Source of the DNA: Clostridiales bacterium
GTDB taxonomy: Bacteria > Bacillota > Clostridia > Oscillospirales > Oscillospiraceae
Reading direction: 5' to 3'
NCBI GenBank assembly: GCA_022785125.1
Contig: JALFRA010000013.1
Coordinates: 62,001 to 126,000, forward strand
Length of the DNA: 64,000 nt
The position numbers and the translations under genes were made by a program. Shown one piece after another: positions 8,609 through 15,302 of this stretch. Each line of letters opens with the position of its first letter. Within the stretch, counting starts at the first letter, position 1. The notes beneath the pieces were generated by a model. That model saw only the letters and a program-made list of their open reading frames with translations, did not search any database and was not told the origin of the DNA.

Positions 8609-9025
8609 ATGAATATTGCGTTGATGAGCCACGATCGAAAGAAAGAGCTGATGGTGCAATTCTGTATTGCGTACTGCGGCATCCTGTCCAAGCACACGAT
8701 CTGCGCCACCAACACAACAGGGCGTCTGGTGGCGGAAGCTACCGGTCTGCCCGTCCAGCTCTTCCTGTCCCATGAGCACGGCGGCAGCCAGCAGATCGGC
8801 GCCCGCATCGCCTATAACGAGATCGATATGGTGCTCTTCTTCTCCGATCCCCAGTCCAGCGATCTGGACGCGGATCTGAAGTATATCACCCGCCTGTGCG
8901 ACCAGTACAACATCCCCGTGGCCACCAACGTGGCTACCGCCGAGATGCTCATCCACGGCCTGGAGCGGGGCGATCTGGACTGGCGCGATATCATCAATCC
9001 CAAGACCAAGCCCTTTACCGCGTGA
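8609..9025 (+). CDS. mgsA: Methylglyoxal-synthase-like protein
   Basis: 138 aa in the MGS fold: MNIALMSHDRKK at the start, the ATNTTGRL phosphate loop, GGSQQIGA, and VATNVATAEMLIHGL. Active family members convert dihydroxyacetone phosphate to methylglyoxal. The catalytic Asp of E. coli MgsA (Asp71 in GGDQQ) is Ser here, and the position of His98 is not His, so activity is doubtful. The last 18 codons are duplicated downstream (9169-9229) by an inserted element. RBS GGAAGAGAAGG. Confidence 0.85.
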   Translation: MNIALMSHDRKKELMVQFCIAYCGILSKHTICATNTTGRLVAEATGLPVQLFLSHEHGGSQQIGARIAYNEIDMVLFFSDPQSSDLDADLKYITRLCDQYNIPVATNVATAEMLIHGLERGDLDWRDIINPKTKPFTA

Positions 9026-9230
9026 TATTGGAGCTTTTCCGCCCCGCTCCAGCACGCCGCCCACGGCGGCGCGGCGGCTCATGCCGCCGAAGGCCGACGG
9101 AATTCACTTCCGGCGGCCGCATTTGAAATGACTGGGGTCCCCGCACGATGGGAACCATCGGGTGGGGCGCGGGGCGATTTGGACTGGCGCGACATCATCA
9201 ATCCCAAGACCAAGCCTTTTACCGCGTGAT
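8960..9230 (+). mobile_element. Gene-end duplication element, mgsA copy
   Basis: Order along the strand: site CTGGAGCGGGGCG inside the gene (8960-8972); gene end and stop (9025); exact inverted copy of the site (9040-9052); hairpins at 9056-9070, 9073-9088 and 9092-9118 (loop TTCAC, with an A-G mismatch in the stem); a last hairpin with CCCC/GGGG base at about 9139-9167; then a second copy of the gene end (9169-9230). The direct repeats 8965-9026 and 9169-9230 are 62 nt each with three differences, all synonymous. The native terminator follows the second copy, so the insert separated the gene from its terminator. Confidence 0.7.
9169..9229 (+). pseudogene. Second copy of the mgsA-like 3' end
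   Basis: It repeats the last 18 codons and stop of the upstream gene (DLDWRDIINPKTKPFTA) with three third- or first-position synonymous changes (CTG/TTG, GAT/GAC, CCC/CCT). It has no start codon of its own. It is likely the original 3' end displaced by the inserted element. Confidence 0.75.
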
Positions 9231-9235
9231 TCAGA

Positions 9236-9264
9236 CGGGCGGCCCCTGTGGGTCGCCCGTTTTG
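9236..9264 (+). terminator. Terminator of the mgsA-like transcription unit
   Basis: Stem CGGGCGGCCC/GGGTCGCCCG with loop CTGT, followed by TTTT. It lies just after the duplicated gene end. Confidence 0.7.
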
Positions 9265-9282
9265 CTTAAAAAGGAGGTAAAG

Positions 9283-9918
9283 ATGAAACAACGTGTCATT
9301 ATCCCCCTGTCCTGTCTGGCCGTGGCTGTCATTTTGCTTCTTCTCCTTTTTCAAATTCACAGCCTGCGCTCTGAGGTAGATGCGCTGCGCCAGCAGTTGG
9401 ACCAAGCGGAAGCCAGCATCCAAAGCAACAGGGACCAGATCCGCCTGGCCTCAGAAAACCTGGAAGATCTGCGCAATGAGCTGGTCCCCGCGCCGGTCTC
9501 CCTGACCAGGGGCATCTGCGGTATGTCTTCCTGGCAGCACGGCTCCTACTGGCCCGACCTGCCTGACGGACAGGTGCTCATTCATCTCTATTTGATGCCA
9601 GAGGAGAATACTCCGGTATCACAGCCCGGCGATATTGCCTCCTTGGCTCTCCGACTTACCGACAGCTCCGGCGCACAGCTGGCCCTGATGGATATGACCC
9701 GGGATGAGGCCACACAGGAGGACGGCTCTTTCCACTATACCGCTGATATTACCACATATGCCCAGGGAGAGGACTATACGCTGGCCTGCTGGCCCATCCT
9801 CACCACCGATGAAGGCATGATCCTGACCAGTGAAAACCCCGCCGTATCCATTGAAATGGTGGATGGAGATCCCACCGGCAACTGCGGCAGCGTATTTTTG
9901 GTACCGGAAACGGAATAA
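9283..9918 (+). CDS. Membrane-anchored coiled-coil protein, unknown
   Basis: 211 aa. The ATG at 9283 follows AAGGAGGT; longer in-frame extensions would read through the duplicated mgsA end and are rejected. One N-terminal membrane helix (about 5-24) is followed by a coiled coil (about 26-66, LRSEVDALRQQLDQAE) and an extracytoplasmic beta-rich domain of about 140 residues with no recognised motif. It probably carries an uncleaved anchor. Function unknown. Confidence 0.65.
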   Translation: MKQRVIIPLSCLAVAVILLLLLFQIHSLRSEVDALRQQLDQAEASIQSNRDQIRLASENLEDLRNELVPAPVSLTRGICGMSSWQHGSYWPDLPDGQVLIHLYLMPEENTPVSQPGDIASLALRLTDSSGAQLALMDMTRDEATQEDGSFHYTADITTYAQGEDYTLACWPILTTDEGMILTSENPAVSIEMVDGDPTGNCGSVFLVPETE

Positions 9919-9921
9919 GGA

Positions 9922-9950
9922 TTGACTTTTCCCCCTTTTCGGGATAATAT
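9922..9950 (+). promoter_or_regulatory. hisS leader promoter
   Basis: TTGACT (9922-9927) with TAATAT at 9945-9950 (17-bp spacing), or GATAAT at 9943. It lies right before the T-box leader. Confidence 0.6.
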
Positions 9951-9954
9951 CGTA

Positions 9955-10195
9955 AGAGCTGAAACCGCAATGACGGAGCAAGTACCGCTCACACCGCCGC
10001 ACCAGAGAAGGGTCCCCTGGCTGGAAGGACCCGCGGCAGGCGGCCGGGAGACGGCTCCACCAGCGGGCCCGGAGACGGGCGCGGTCCCCTTCCCGCAACA
10101 GAAGGCCAGAGGGCGCTTTTTGAGCGCCGAACATGGGTGGCACCACGAAAGCAGGCGCTTTCGTCCCGTGACAAGGGACGAGAGCGCCTTTTTGC
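9955..10195 (+). ncRNA. T-box leader of hisS
   Basis: The T-box core TGGGTGGCACCACGA is at 10134-10148. A stem III-like hairpin GGCGCTTTTTGAGCGCC is just before it, and a strong terminator (AGGCGCTTTCGTCCC pairing with GGGACGAGAGCGCCT, then TTTT, 10152-10194) is just after. Uncharged tRNA binding should favour the antiterminator and allow hisS expression. Stem I covers the 5' part; I did not assign the specifier codon, and tRNA-His is inferred from the gene downstream. Confidence 0.88.
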
Positions 10196-10253
10196 GGACA
10201 TCCGCCCTCACCGAGCCAAAATCTCAAATGTTACAATACAAAGGAGCATTACT

Positions 10254-11615
10254 ATGGCCCAGATCAAACCCAGAACATTGTCCGGCTTTATGGAATTGCT
10301 GCCTGCCCGTCAGGTGCAGTTCGACCGGATGGTGGACATCCTCCGCAAAAGCTACTCCCTCTACGGCTTCACCCCCCTGGACACCCCGGCCATCGAGGCC
10401 AGCGAGGTGCTGCTGGCCAAGGGCGGCGGCGAGACCGAGAAGCAGATCTACCGCTTCACCAAAGGCGACAGCGACCTGTCCCTCCGCTTTGACCTGACCG
10501 TGCCGCTGGCCAAGTATGTGGCCCTCCACCAGAACGAGCTCACCTTCCCCTTCCGCCGGTTCCAGATCGGCAAGGTGTACCGGGGCGAGCGCGCCCAGCG
10601 GGGACGGTTCCGGGAGTTCTACCAGGCTGATATCGACGTCATCGGCGACGGCAAGCTGGACATCACCAATGAGGCCGAGATCCCCGCCATCATCTATAAA
10701 ACTTTTACGGCCCTGGGCCTGCGCCGCTTCCAGATCCGGGTGAACAACCGGAAGATTCTCACTGGCTTTTACGCCATGCTGGGCCTTACAGAGAAGTCGG
10801 CGGACATTATGCGCACTGTGGACAAGCTGGACAAAATTGGCCCCGAGAAGGTGCGCCAGCTGCTCCTCCAGGAGAACGGCCTGAGCGAGGAGCAGGCCCT
10901 GGCCGTACTGCATTTTATTACCATTACCGGCGATACCGCCCGAAAGCTCCAGGTGCTGGAGCTGGAGCGGGGAAAAAATCAGATCTTTGACCAGGGTCTG
11001 GATGAGCTAACCACCGTGGTAAAGTACCTCTCCGCCTTCGGCGTGCCTGAGGACCACTTTGCCGTGGACTTGACCATCGCCCGGGGCCTCGATTACTACA
11101 CCGGCACCGTGTACGAGACCACCATGCTGGATCACCCGGAGATTGGCTCCATCTGCTCCGGCGGGCGGTACGACAACCTGGCGGAGTATTACACCAGCAA
11201 ACAGCTCCCCGGCGTGGGCATCTCCATCGGCCTGACCCGCCTTTTCTATGTGCTGGAGGAGCAGGGGTATCTGAACGACCAAATGGTCACCTCCCCCGCC
11301 GACGTGCTGGTGCTGCCCATGACGGAGGACCTCTCCCCCGCCATCGCCCTGGCCACGGCACTGCGAAAGGAGGGCATCCGCACTCAGCTGTACACCGAGA
11401 ACAAAAAGTTCAAGCAGAAGCTGTCCTACGCCGACAAGCTGTCCATCCCCTACGCCGCCTTTCTGGGTGAGGACGAGATCGCGCAGGGCAAGGTGACTGT
11501 GAAGGACCTGACCACCGGTGAGCAGCAGACCGTGACTCCCGCTGAGGCGGTGGCTCTGGCCCAGGCCGGTCTGACCGCCCGGTCCGCCGGCGCTCCCATC
11601 CGGGACAAGGACTGA
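10254..11615 (+). CDS. hisS: Histidyl-tRNA synthetase
   Basis: 453 aa, class II. RFDLTVPLAKYVA and YRGERAQRGRFREFYQ (motif 2) are followed by the HisRS signature ARGLDYYTGTVYE and an anticodon-binding C-terminal domain (about 360-445), so it is not a catalytic-only HisZ. The ATG at 10254 follows AAGGAG; the in-frame extension back to 10137 lies inside the T-box leader and is rejected. Expression is controlled by that leader. Confidence 0.93.
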   Translation: MAQIKPRTLSGFMELLPARQVQFDRMVDILRKSYSLYGFTPLDTPAIEASEVLLAKGGGETEKQIYRFTKGDSDLSLRFDLTVPLAKYVALHQNELTFPFRRFQIGKVYRGERAQRGRFREFYQADIDVIGDGKLDITNEAEIPAIIYKTFTALGLRRFQIRVNNRKILTGFYAMLGLTEKSADIMRTVDKLDKIGPEKVRQLLLQENGLSEEQALAVLHFITITGDTARKLQVLELERGKNQIFDQGLDELTTVVKYLSAFGVPEDHFAVDLTIARGLDYYTGTVYETTMLDHPEIGSICSGGRYDNLAEYYTSKQLPGVGISIGLTRLFYVLEEQGYLNDQMVTSPADVLVLPMTEDLSPAIALATALRKEGIRTQLYTENKKFKQKLSYADKLSIPYAAFLGEDEIAQGKVTVKDLTTGEQQTVTPAEAVALAQAGLTARSAGAPIRDKD

Positions 11616-11655
11616 ATGGAACTTTCCCCCTTCCCCATCGTCTATAGGGAAAAGA

Positions 11656-11702
11656 CCTTCCCCCCTGAGGGGGGAAGGTGGCCCGTAGGGCCGGATGAGG
11701 GG
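11656..11702 (+). repeat. Palindromic intergenic repeat, GGCC type
   Basis: Two adjacent hairpins: CCTTCCCCCC/GGGGGGAAGG and GGCCCGTAGGGCC, ending in GGATGAGGGG. One of 17 units of this family in the window; it may terminate hisS transcription. Confidence 0.85.
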
Positions 11703-11739
11703 ATCTGCCCCTTTTGGATCTAATTAGGAGGAATGTTCC

Positions 11740-12669
11740 ATGAAAAAGCTTGCCGCTCTGATTCTGTCCGCCGCCCTGCTGGTGGGCTCCGCCGCCGCCA
11801 TCGCCCCCGAGGAGGCCTTCCCCAAGGTCAACGACTACCCCGGCTTCATTGATGTGGAGGCCGGTTCCTGGTACGAAGATCCCGCCCGCATCTGCGCCGA
11901 GGTGGGACTGATGCAGGGCACGGGCCACGCCTTTGCCCCCTTCCAGATCCTCACCGTGGGCGAGGTGGCCACCATCGCCGCCCGCATGAACGAGGCCATC
12001 ACCGGAGACCCTATCCCCATGGCCACTCCCAAGCCCGGCGAGACCCTGCCCTGGTACTTCTCCTATGTGAAGTATCTGGAGGATCTGGGTATTGACGTGC
12101 CCGACCCCACCAAGCAGGCCACCCGTCAGGAGTTTGTGTCCATTCTGGCCGCTGTGGTGCCTGAGGAGATGCTCTCCCCCATCAACACCATCACCACCCT
12201 GCCCGACACCAAGGATGAGGCGGTGCTGCGCTTCTACAACGCGGGCATCCTCACCGGCGTGGACAACTGGGGCACCTTTGCTGCCAATAACAGCCTGACC
12301 CGTGCGGAGACCGCCGCCATGGTGGCCCGTGTGGCCCGCACCGACCTGCGCCAGACCTTCACCCCTGCCGACTACACCCCCTTCACCGCCGCCGGTCTCA
12401 AGCCCTCTGACGTGCTCTTTACCAACGGCACCACCGCCGGGGCCTACCTGCCCTATGTGCAGAGCCTCATCGACGGCCTGGAGGCCGACTGCGCCGCCCA
12501 GGGCATGGAGTTCAACTGGTTCAACACCGTGGACGGGGTCACCTTCCTGGACTACGTGAAGAACACCGCCCTCACCCACTTCGGCGTCACCGCCAAGGAG
12601 GGCACCGAAGCGTACAAGAACTTCGACGTGCAGGTGTACTACAGCAAGGTCATCGACCTGCGCAGCTGA
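11740..12669 (+). CDS. Secreted SLH-domain protein (short paralogue)
   Basis: 309 aa with a signal peptide (KKLAALILSAALLVGSAAA). SLH-like segments are at about 35-85 (FIDVEAGSWYEDPARICAEVGLMQGTG) and about 120-205 (TRQEFVSILAAVVPEEML, AGILTGVDNWG, LTRAETAAMVARV). These closely follow the order and wording of the 5110 gene, so the two are paralogues. The C-terminal 100 residues replace the WG repeats and include EFNWFNTVDGVTFLDYVK, of unknown role. Surface-layer or wall association is inferred from the SLH modules. Confidence 0.82.
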   Translation: MKKLAALILSAALLVGSAAAIAPEEAFPKVNDYPGFIDVEAGSWYEDPARICAEVGLMQGTGHAFAPFQILTVGEVATIAARMNEAITGDPIPMATPKPGETLPWYFSYVKYLEDLGIDVPDPTKQATRQEFVSILAAVVPEEMLSPINTITTLPDTKDEAVLRFYNAGILTGVDNWGTFAANNSLTRAETAAMVARVARTDLRQTFTPADYTPFTAAGLKPSDVLFTNGTTAGAYLPYVQSLIDGLEADCAAQGMEFNWFNTVDGVTFLDYVKNTALTHFGVTAKEGTEAYKNFDVQVYYSKVIDLRS

Positions 12670-12670
12670 C

Positions 12671-12787
12671 CTTCCCCCCGCTGGGGGGAAGGTGGCCCGG
12701 AGGGCCGGATGAGGGGGAGTAGGCAAGCAGGGCCCCCTCATCAGTCAGCCTGCGGCTGACAGCTTCCCCCCACTGGGGGGAAGCTAT
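12671..12787. repeat. Pair of palindromic repeats in inverted orientation
   Basis: A GGCC-type unit (about 12671-12717) faces a CAGCCTGCGGCTGA-type unit (about 12732-12787). Both have the CTTCCCCCC hairpin; GATGAGGGG and its complement CCCCTCATC point inward. Confidence 0.85.
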
Positions 12788-12860
12788 TATCGTCCGGCCC
12801 TTCTTTTGTGTCCCATTTGTATTTTTACTATTATATATTACAATCTGGAGTTGATTTCAC

Positions 12861-14654
12861 ATGGCTAATGTCAAAACCGCCTACCGCACCCACACCTGTG
12901 GGGAGCTCCGCATGGAGCAGGTAGGCCAGACCGTCACCCTGGCGGGCTTCCTGGAGAACTTCCGTGAGGTGGGCGCCAGCCTGGGTTTCGCCGTCCTGCG
13001 GGACTTCTACGGCACCACCCAGGTGGTGGCCGAGACCGAGGAGATGGTCAAGACCATCAAGGCCCTGAACAAGGAGTCCACCATCGCCGTCACCGGCGTG
13101 GTGCGGGAGCGTGACTCCAAGAACCCCAAGCTGCCCACCGGCGACATTGAGGTGGTGCCCGAGAAGATCGAGGTGCTGGGCCGCTGCCGCCACAACGAGC
13201 TGCCCTTCCAGGTCAGCCGCAGCCGTGAGGCCGACGAGACCCAGCGTCTGAAGTACCGCTACCTGGATCTCCGCAACCCCACCGTCAAGAACAACATCAT
13301 CCTCCGCTCCCAGGTGGTAGCCGCCCTGCGGCAGGCCATGACCGCCCAGGGCTTTATGGAGATCACCACCCCCATTCTGACCGCCTCCTCCCCCGAGGGC
13401 GCCCGTGACTACCTGGTGCCCAGCCGGAAGCATCCCGGCAAGTTCTACGCCCTGCCTCAGGCTCCCCAGCAGTTCAAGCAGCTGCTGATGGCCTCCGGCT
13501 TCGACAAGTACTTCCAGATCGCCCCCTGCTTCCGGGACGAGGACGCCCGCGGCGACCGCTCCCCCGGCGAGTTCTACCAGCTGGACATGGAGATGGCCTT
13601 TGCCGGTCAGGAGGACGTGTTCGCCGTTCTGGAGCAGGTGCTCCCCCCCATCTTCGCCCAGTACGGCACCTACAATGTGGCCTCTGAGGCCCCCTTCCGC
13701 CGCATCTCCTATCTGGAGGCCATGGACAAGTACGGCTCCGACAAGCCCGACCTGCGGATCGACCTGACCGTCACCGACGCCACCGAGGTGCTGGCAAACT
13801 GCGGCTTCGGTCCCTTCGAGGGCAACACCGTCAAGGCCATCGTGGTGTCCGGCTTTGAGGGCACCCGCAAGCAGATCGACGGCATCTGCAACGAGGTGGA
13901 GGTCCAGTCCGGCAACAAGGCCTACTGGTTCCGCTACGATGAGAAGGGCGAGATCGTGGGTGGCATCGCCAAGTTCGTCCAGCCCATCAAGGACGCCGTG
14001 GTGTCCGCCCTGGGCCTGGAGCCCGGCTGCTTCGTGGGCCTCACCGCCGGCAAGCTGCTGACCGCTCAGAAGACCGCCGGCGTGCTCCGCTCCAAGCTGG
14101 GTAACTTCTGCCCCAACCACATGGATAAGGAGCGCTACGAGTTCTGCTGGATCGTGGACTTCCCCATGTACGAGATCGGCGAGGAGTCCGGCGAGCTGGA
14201 GTTCTGCCACAACCCCTTCTCCATGCCCAACGGCGGCCTGGAGATCCTGAAGAAGGCCGCTGCCGGGGAGGTGGACCCCCTCAGCATCACCGCCTTCCAG
14301 TACGACCTGGTGTGCAACGGCGTGGAGCTGTCCTCCGGCGCGGTGCGGAACCACGACCCCGAGATCATGATCGAGGCCTTCCAGCTGGTGCGGCTGGGCG
14401 AGGAGGACGTGAAGGCCAAGTTCCCCGCCATGTACAACGCCTTTACCTACGGCGCGCCCCCTCACGCTGGTATCGCCCCCGGCGTGGACCGCATGGTCAT
14501 GCTGCTGGCCGGCGAGGACTCCATCCGTGAGATCATCCCCTTCCCCATGAACAAGAACGCCCAGGACCTGATGATGGGCGCTCCCTCTTTCGTCACCGAC
14601 GCCCAGCTCAACGAGCTGAACATCGTGTGCACCAAGCACGAGGACGAGGAATAA
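12861..14654 (+). CDS. aspS: Aspartyl-tRNA synthetase
   Basis: 597 aa. The N-terminal OB fold (about 15-110) is followed by the class II core: motif 2 FRDEDARGDRSPGEFYQLD, the bacterial GAD insertion (about 280-420), and motif 3 near PPHAGIAPGVDRMVMLLAG. Length is typical of bacterial AspRS. Motif 2 reads GDRSPGEF where most bacteria have ADRQPEF, a lineage variation. The ATG at 12861 follows CTGGAG. Strong terminator downstream. No T-box seen. Confidence 0.94.
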   Translation: MANVKTAYRTHTCGELRMEQVGQTVTLAGFLENFREVGASLGFAVLRDFYGTTQVVAETEEMVKTIKALNKESTIAVTGVVRERDSKNPKLPTGDIEVVPEKIEVLGRCRHNELPFQVSRSREADETQRLKYRYLDLRNPTVKNNIILRSQVVAALRQAMTAQGFMEITTPILTASSPEGARDYLVPSRKHPGKFYALPQAPQQFKQLLMASGFDKYFQIAPCFRDEDARGDRSPGEFYQLDMEMAFAGQEDVFAVLEQVLPPIFAQYGTYNVASEAPFRRISYLEAMDKYGSDKPDLRIDLTVTDATEVLANCGFGPFEGNTVKAIVVSGFEGTRKQIDGICNEVEVQSGNKAYWFRYDEKGEIVGGIAKFVQPIKDAVVSALGLEPGCFVGLTAGKLLTAQKTAGVLRSKLGNFCPNHMDKERYEFCWIVDFPMYEIGEESGELEFCHNPFSMPNGGLEILKKAAAGEVDPLSITAFQYDLVCNGVELSSGAVRNHDPEIMIEAFQLVRLGEEDVKAKFPAMYNAFTYGAPPHAGIAPGVDRMVMLLAGEDSIREIIPFPMNKNAQDLMMGAPSFVTDAQLNELNIVCTKHEDEE

Positions 14655-14664
14655 ACCCAAACAG

Positions 14665-14706
14665 AACGGCCCCCATCGGAAAAACCGATGGGGGCCGTTT
14701 TCTTGC
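14665..14706 (+). terminator. aspS terminator
   Basis: A 15-bp stem AACGGCCCCCATCGG/CCGATGGGGGCCGTT with an AAAAA loop, followed by TTTTCTT. Confidence 0.9.
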
Positions 14707-14742
14707 CTGTAGGGGCGGCCTTTATGGTCGCCCGCCGCTTGC

Positions 14743-14940
14743 TCACCCCTTTGGGGGTTCCGCATTGGTGGGAAGGATCAGTTCAAATATCCGCTCTGCC
14801 TTGGGCGGCTGGCCGCCCGCCGCCTTCCAGCCCGCCGCAAAGGCCAGGCGCACCATGGAAAATAAGTAGTTTTCCGCCTCATCATATTCGTGCCGGTCCA
14901 GGAAGTTGGAAAAGGCCTCTTCAAATCCGTTTGTATACAT
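14743..14940 (-). CDS. Small helical protein, unknown
   Basis: 65 aa from an ATG at 14940. An amphipathic helical pattern (EEAFSNFLDRHEYDEAENYLFSMVRLAFAAGW) is followed by a Pro-rich end. A consensus promoter lies upstream on the minus strand (14957-14985). It is divergent from the ribbon-helix-helix gene at 15031; a regulatory pairing is possible but not shown. No family recognised. Confidence 0.55.
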   Translation of the reverse strand: MYTNGFEEAFSNFLDRHEYDEAENYLFSMVRLAFAAGWKAAGGQPPKAERIFELILPTNAEPPKG

Positions 14941-14956
14941 CTCTATCACCACCACT

Positions 14957-14985
14957 ATTTTACACGATAAAACACTATAAGTCAA
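14957..14985 (-). promoter_or_regulatory. Promoter of the 65-aa gene
   Basis: On the minus strand: TTGACT (14985-14980), 17 bp, TAAAAT (14962-14957). Confidence 0.65.
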
Positions 14986-15030
14986 AATGAAATCGTAAAT
15001 CATAGTATCATCCAAGATAGAGGTGGTACT

Positions 15031-15186
15031 GTGAAACCCTTAAAGAAAAGTGTCAGCATCACATTAGATCAGCCTGTTATTGAAAAAATACAAAAGCTGG
15101 CCGAGGCGCAGGACCGCTCCCTGTCCAGCTATATCAATCTGGTGCTCCGGGCCCATCTGGAGGCCCTGGAACACAAGCCCGATTAA
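15031..15186 (+). CDS. Ribbon-helix-helix DNA-binding protein
   Basis: 51 aa from a GTG at 15031 preceded by AGAGGTGG. The sequence KKSVSITLDQPVIEKIQKLA, then RSLSSYINLVLRAHLE, is the beta-strand/helix/helix pattern of Arc/CopG repressors. Such proteins dimerise and bind operator DNA, commonly as antitoxins or autorepressors. The only candidate partner is the divergent 65-aa gene. It is ended by a very strong terminator. Confidence 0.75.
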   Translation: MKPLKKSVSITLDQPVIEKIQKLAEAQDRSLSSYINLVLRAHLEALEHKPD

Positions 15187-15194
15187 ACGTTCAC

Positions 15195-15241
15195 GCCCGT
15201 GGGGGCGGGCAGATCTGCCCGCCCCCACGGGCGGCTTTTTT
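15195..15241 (+). terminator. Terminator of the ribbon-helix-helix gene
   Basis: A perfect stem of about 17 bp, GCCCGTGGGGGCGGGCA with its complement (15195-15232), followed by TTTTTT. Confidence 0.9.
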
Positions 15242-15302
15242 GTGCCGGCGGTCTGCACAGAACGGGCTGTGGGGGACACCGGCCACTATGGAAAACCGAT
15301 TG

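Noticed and set aside
9922..10497. Open frame over the hisS T-box
   Set aside because: It starts at the promoter -35 and runs through the T-box terminator into hisS in the wrong frame.
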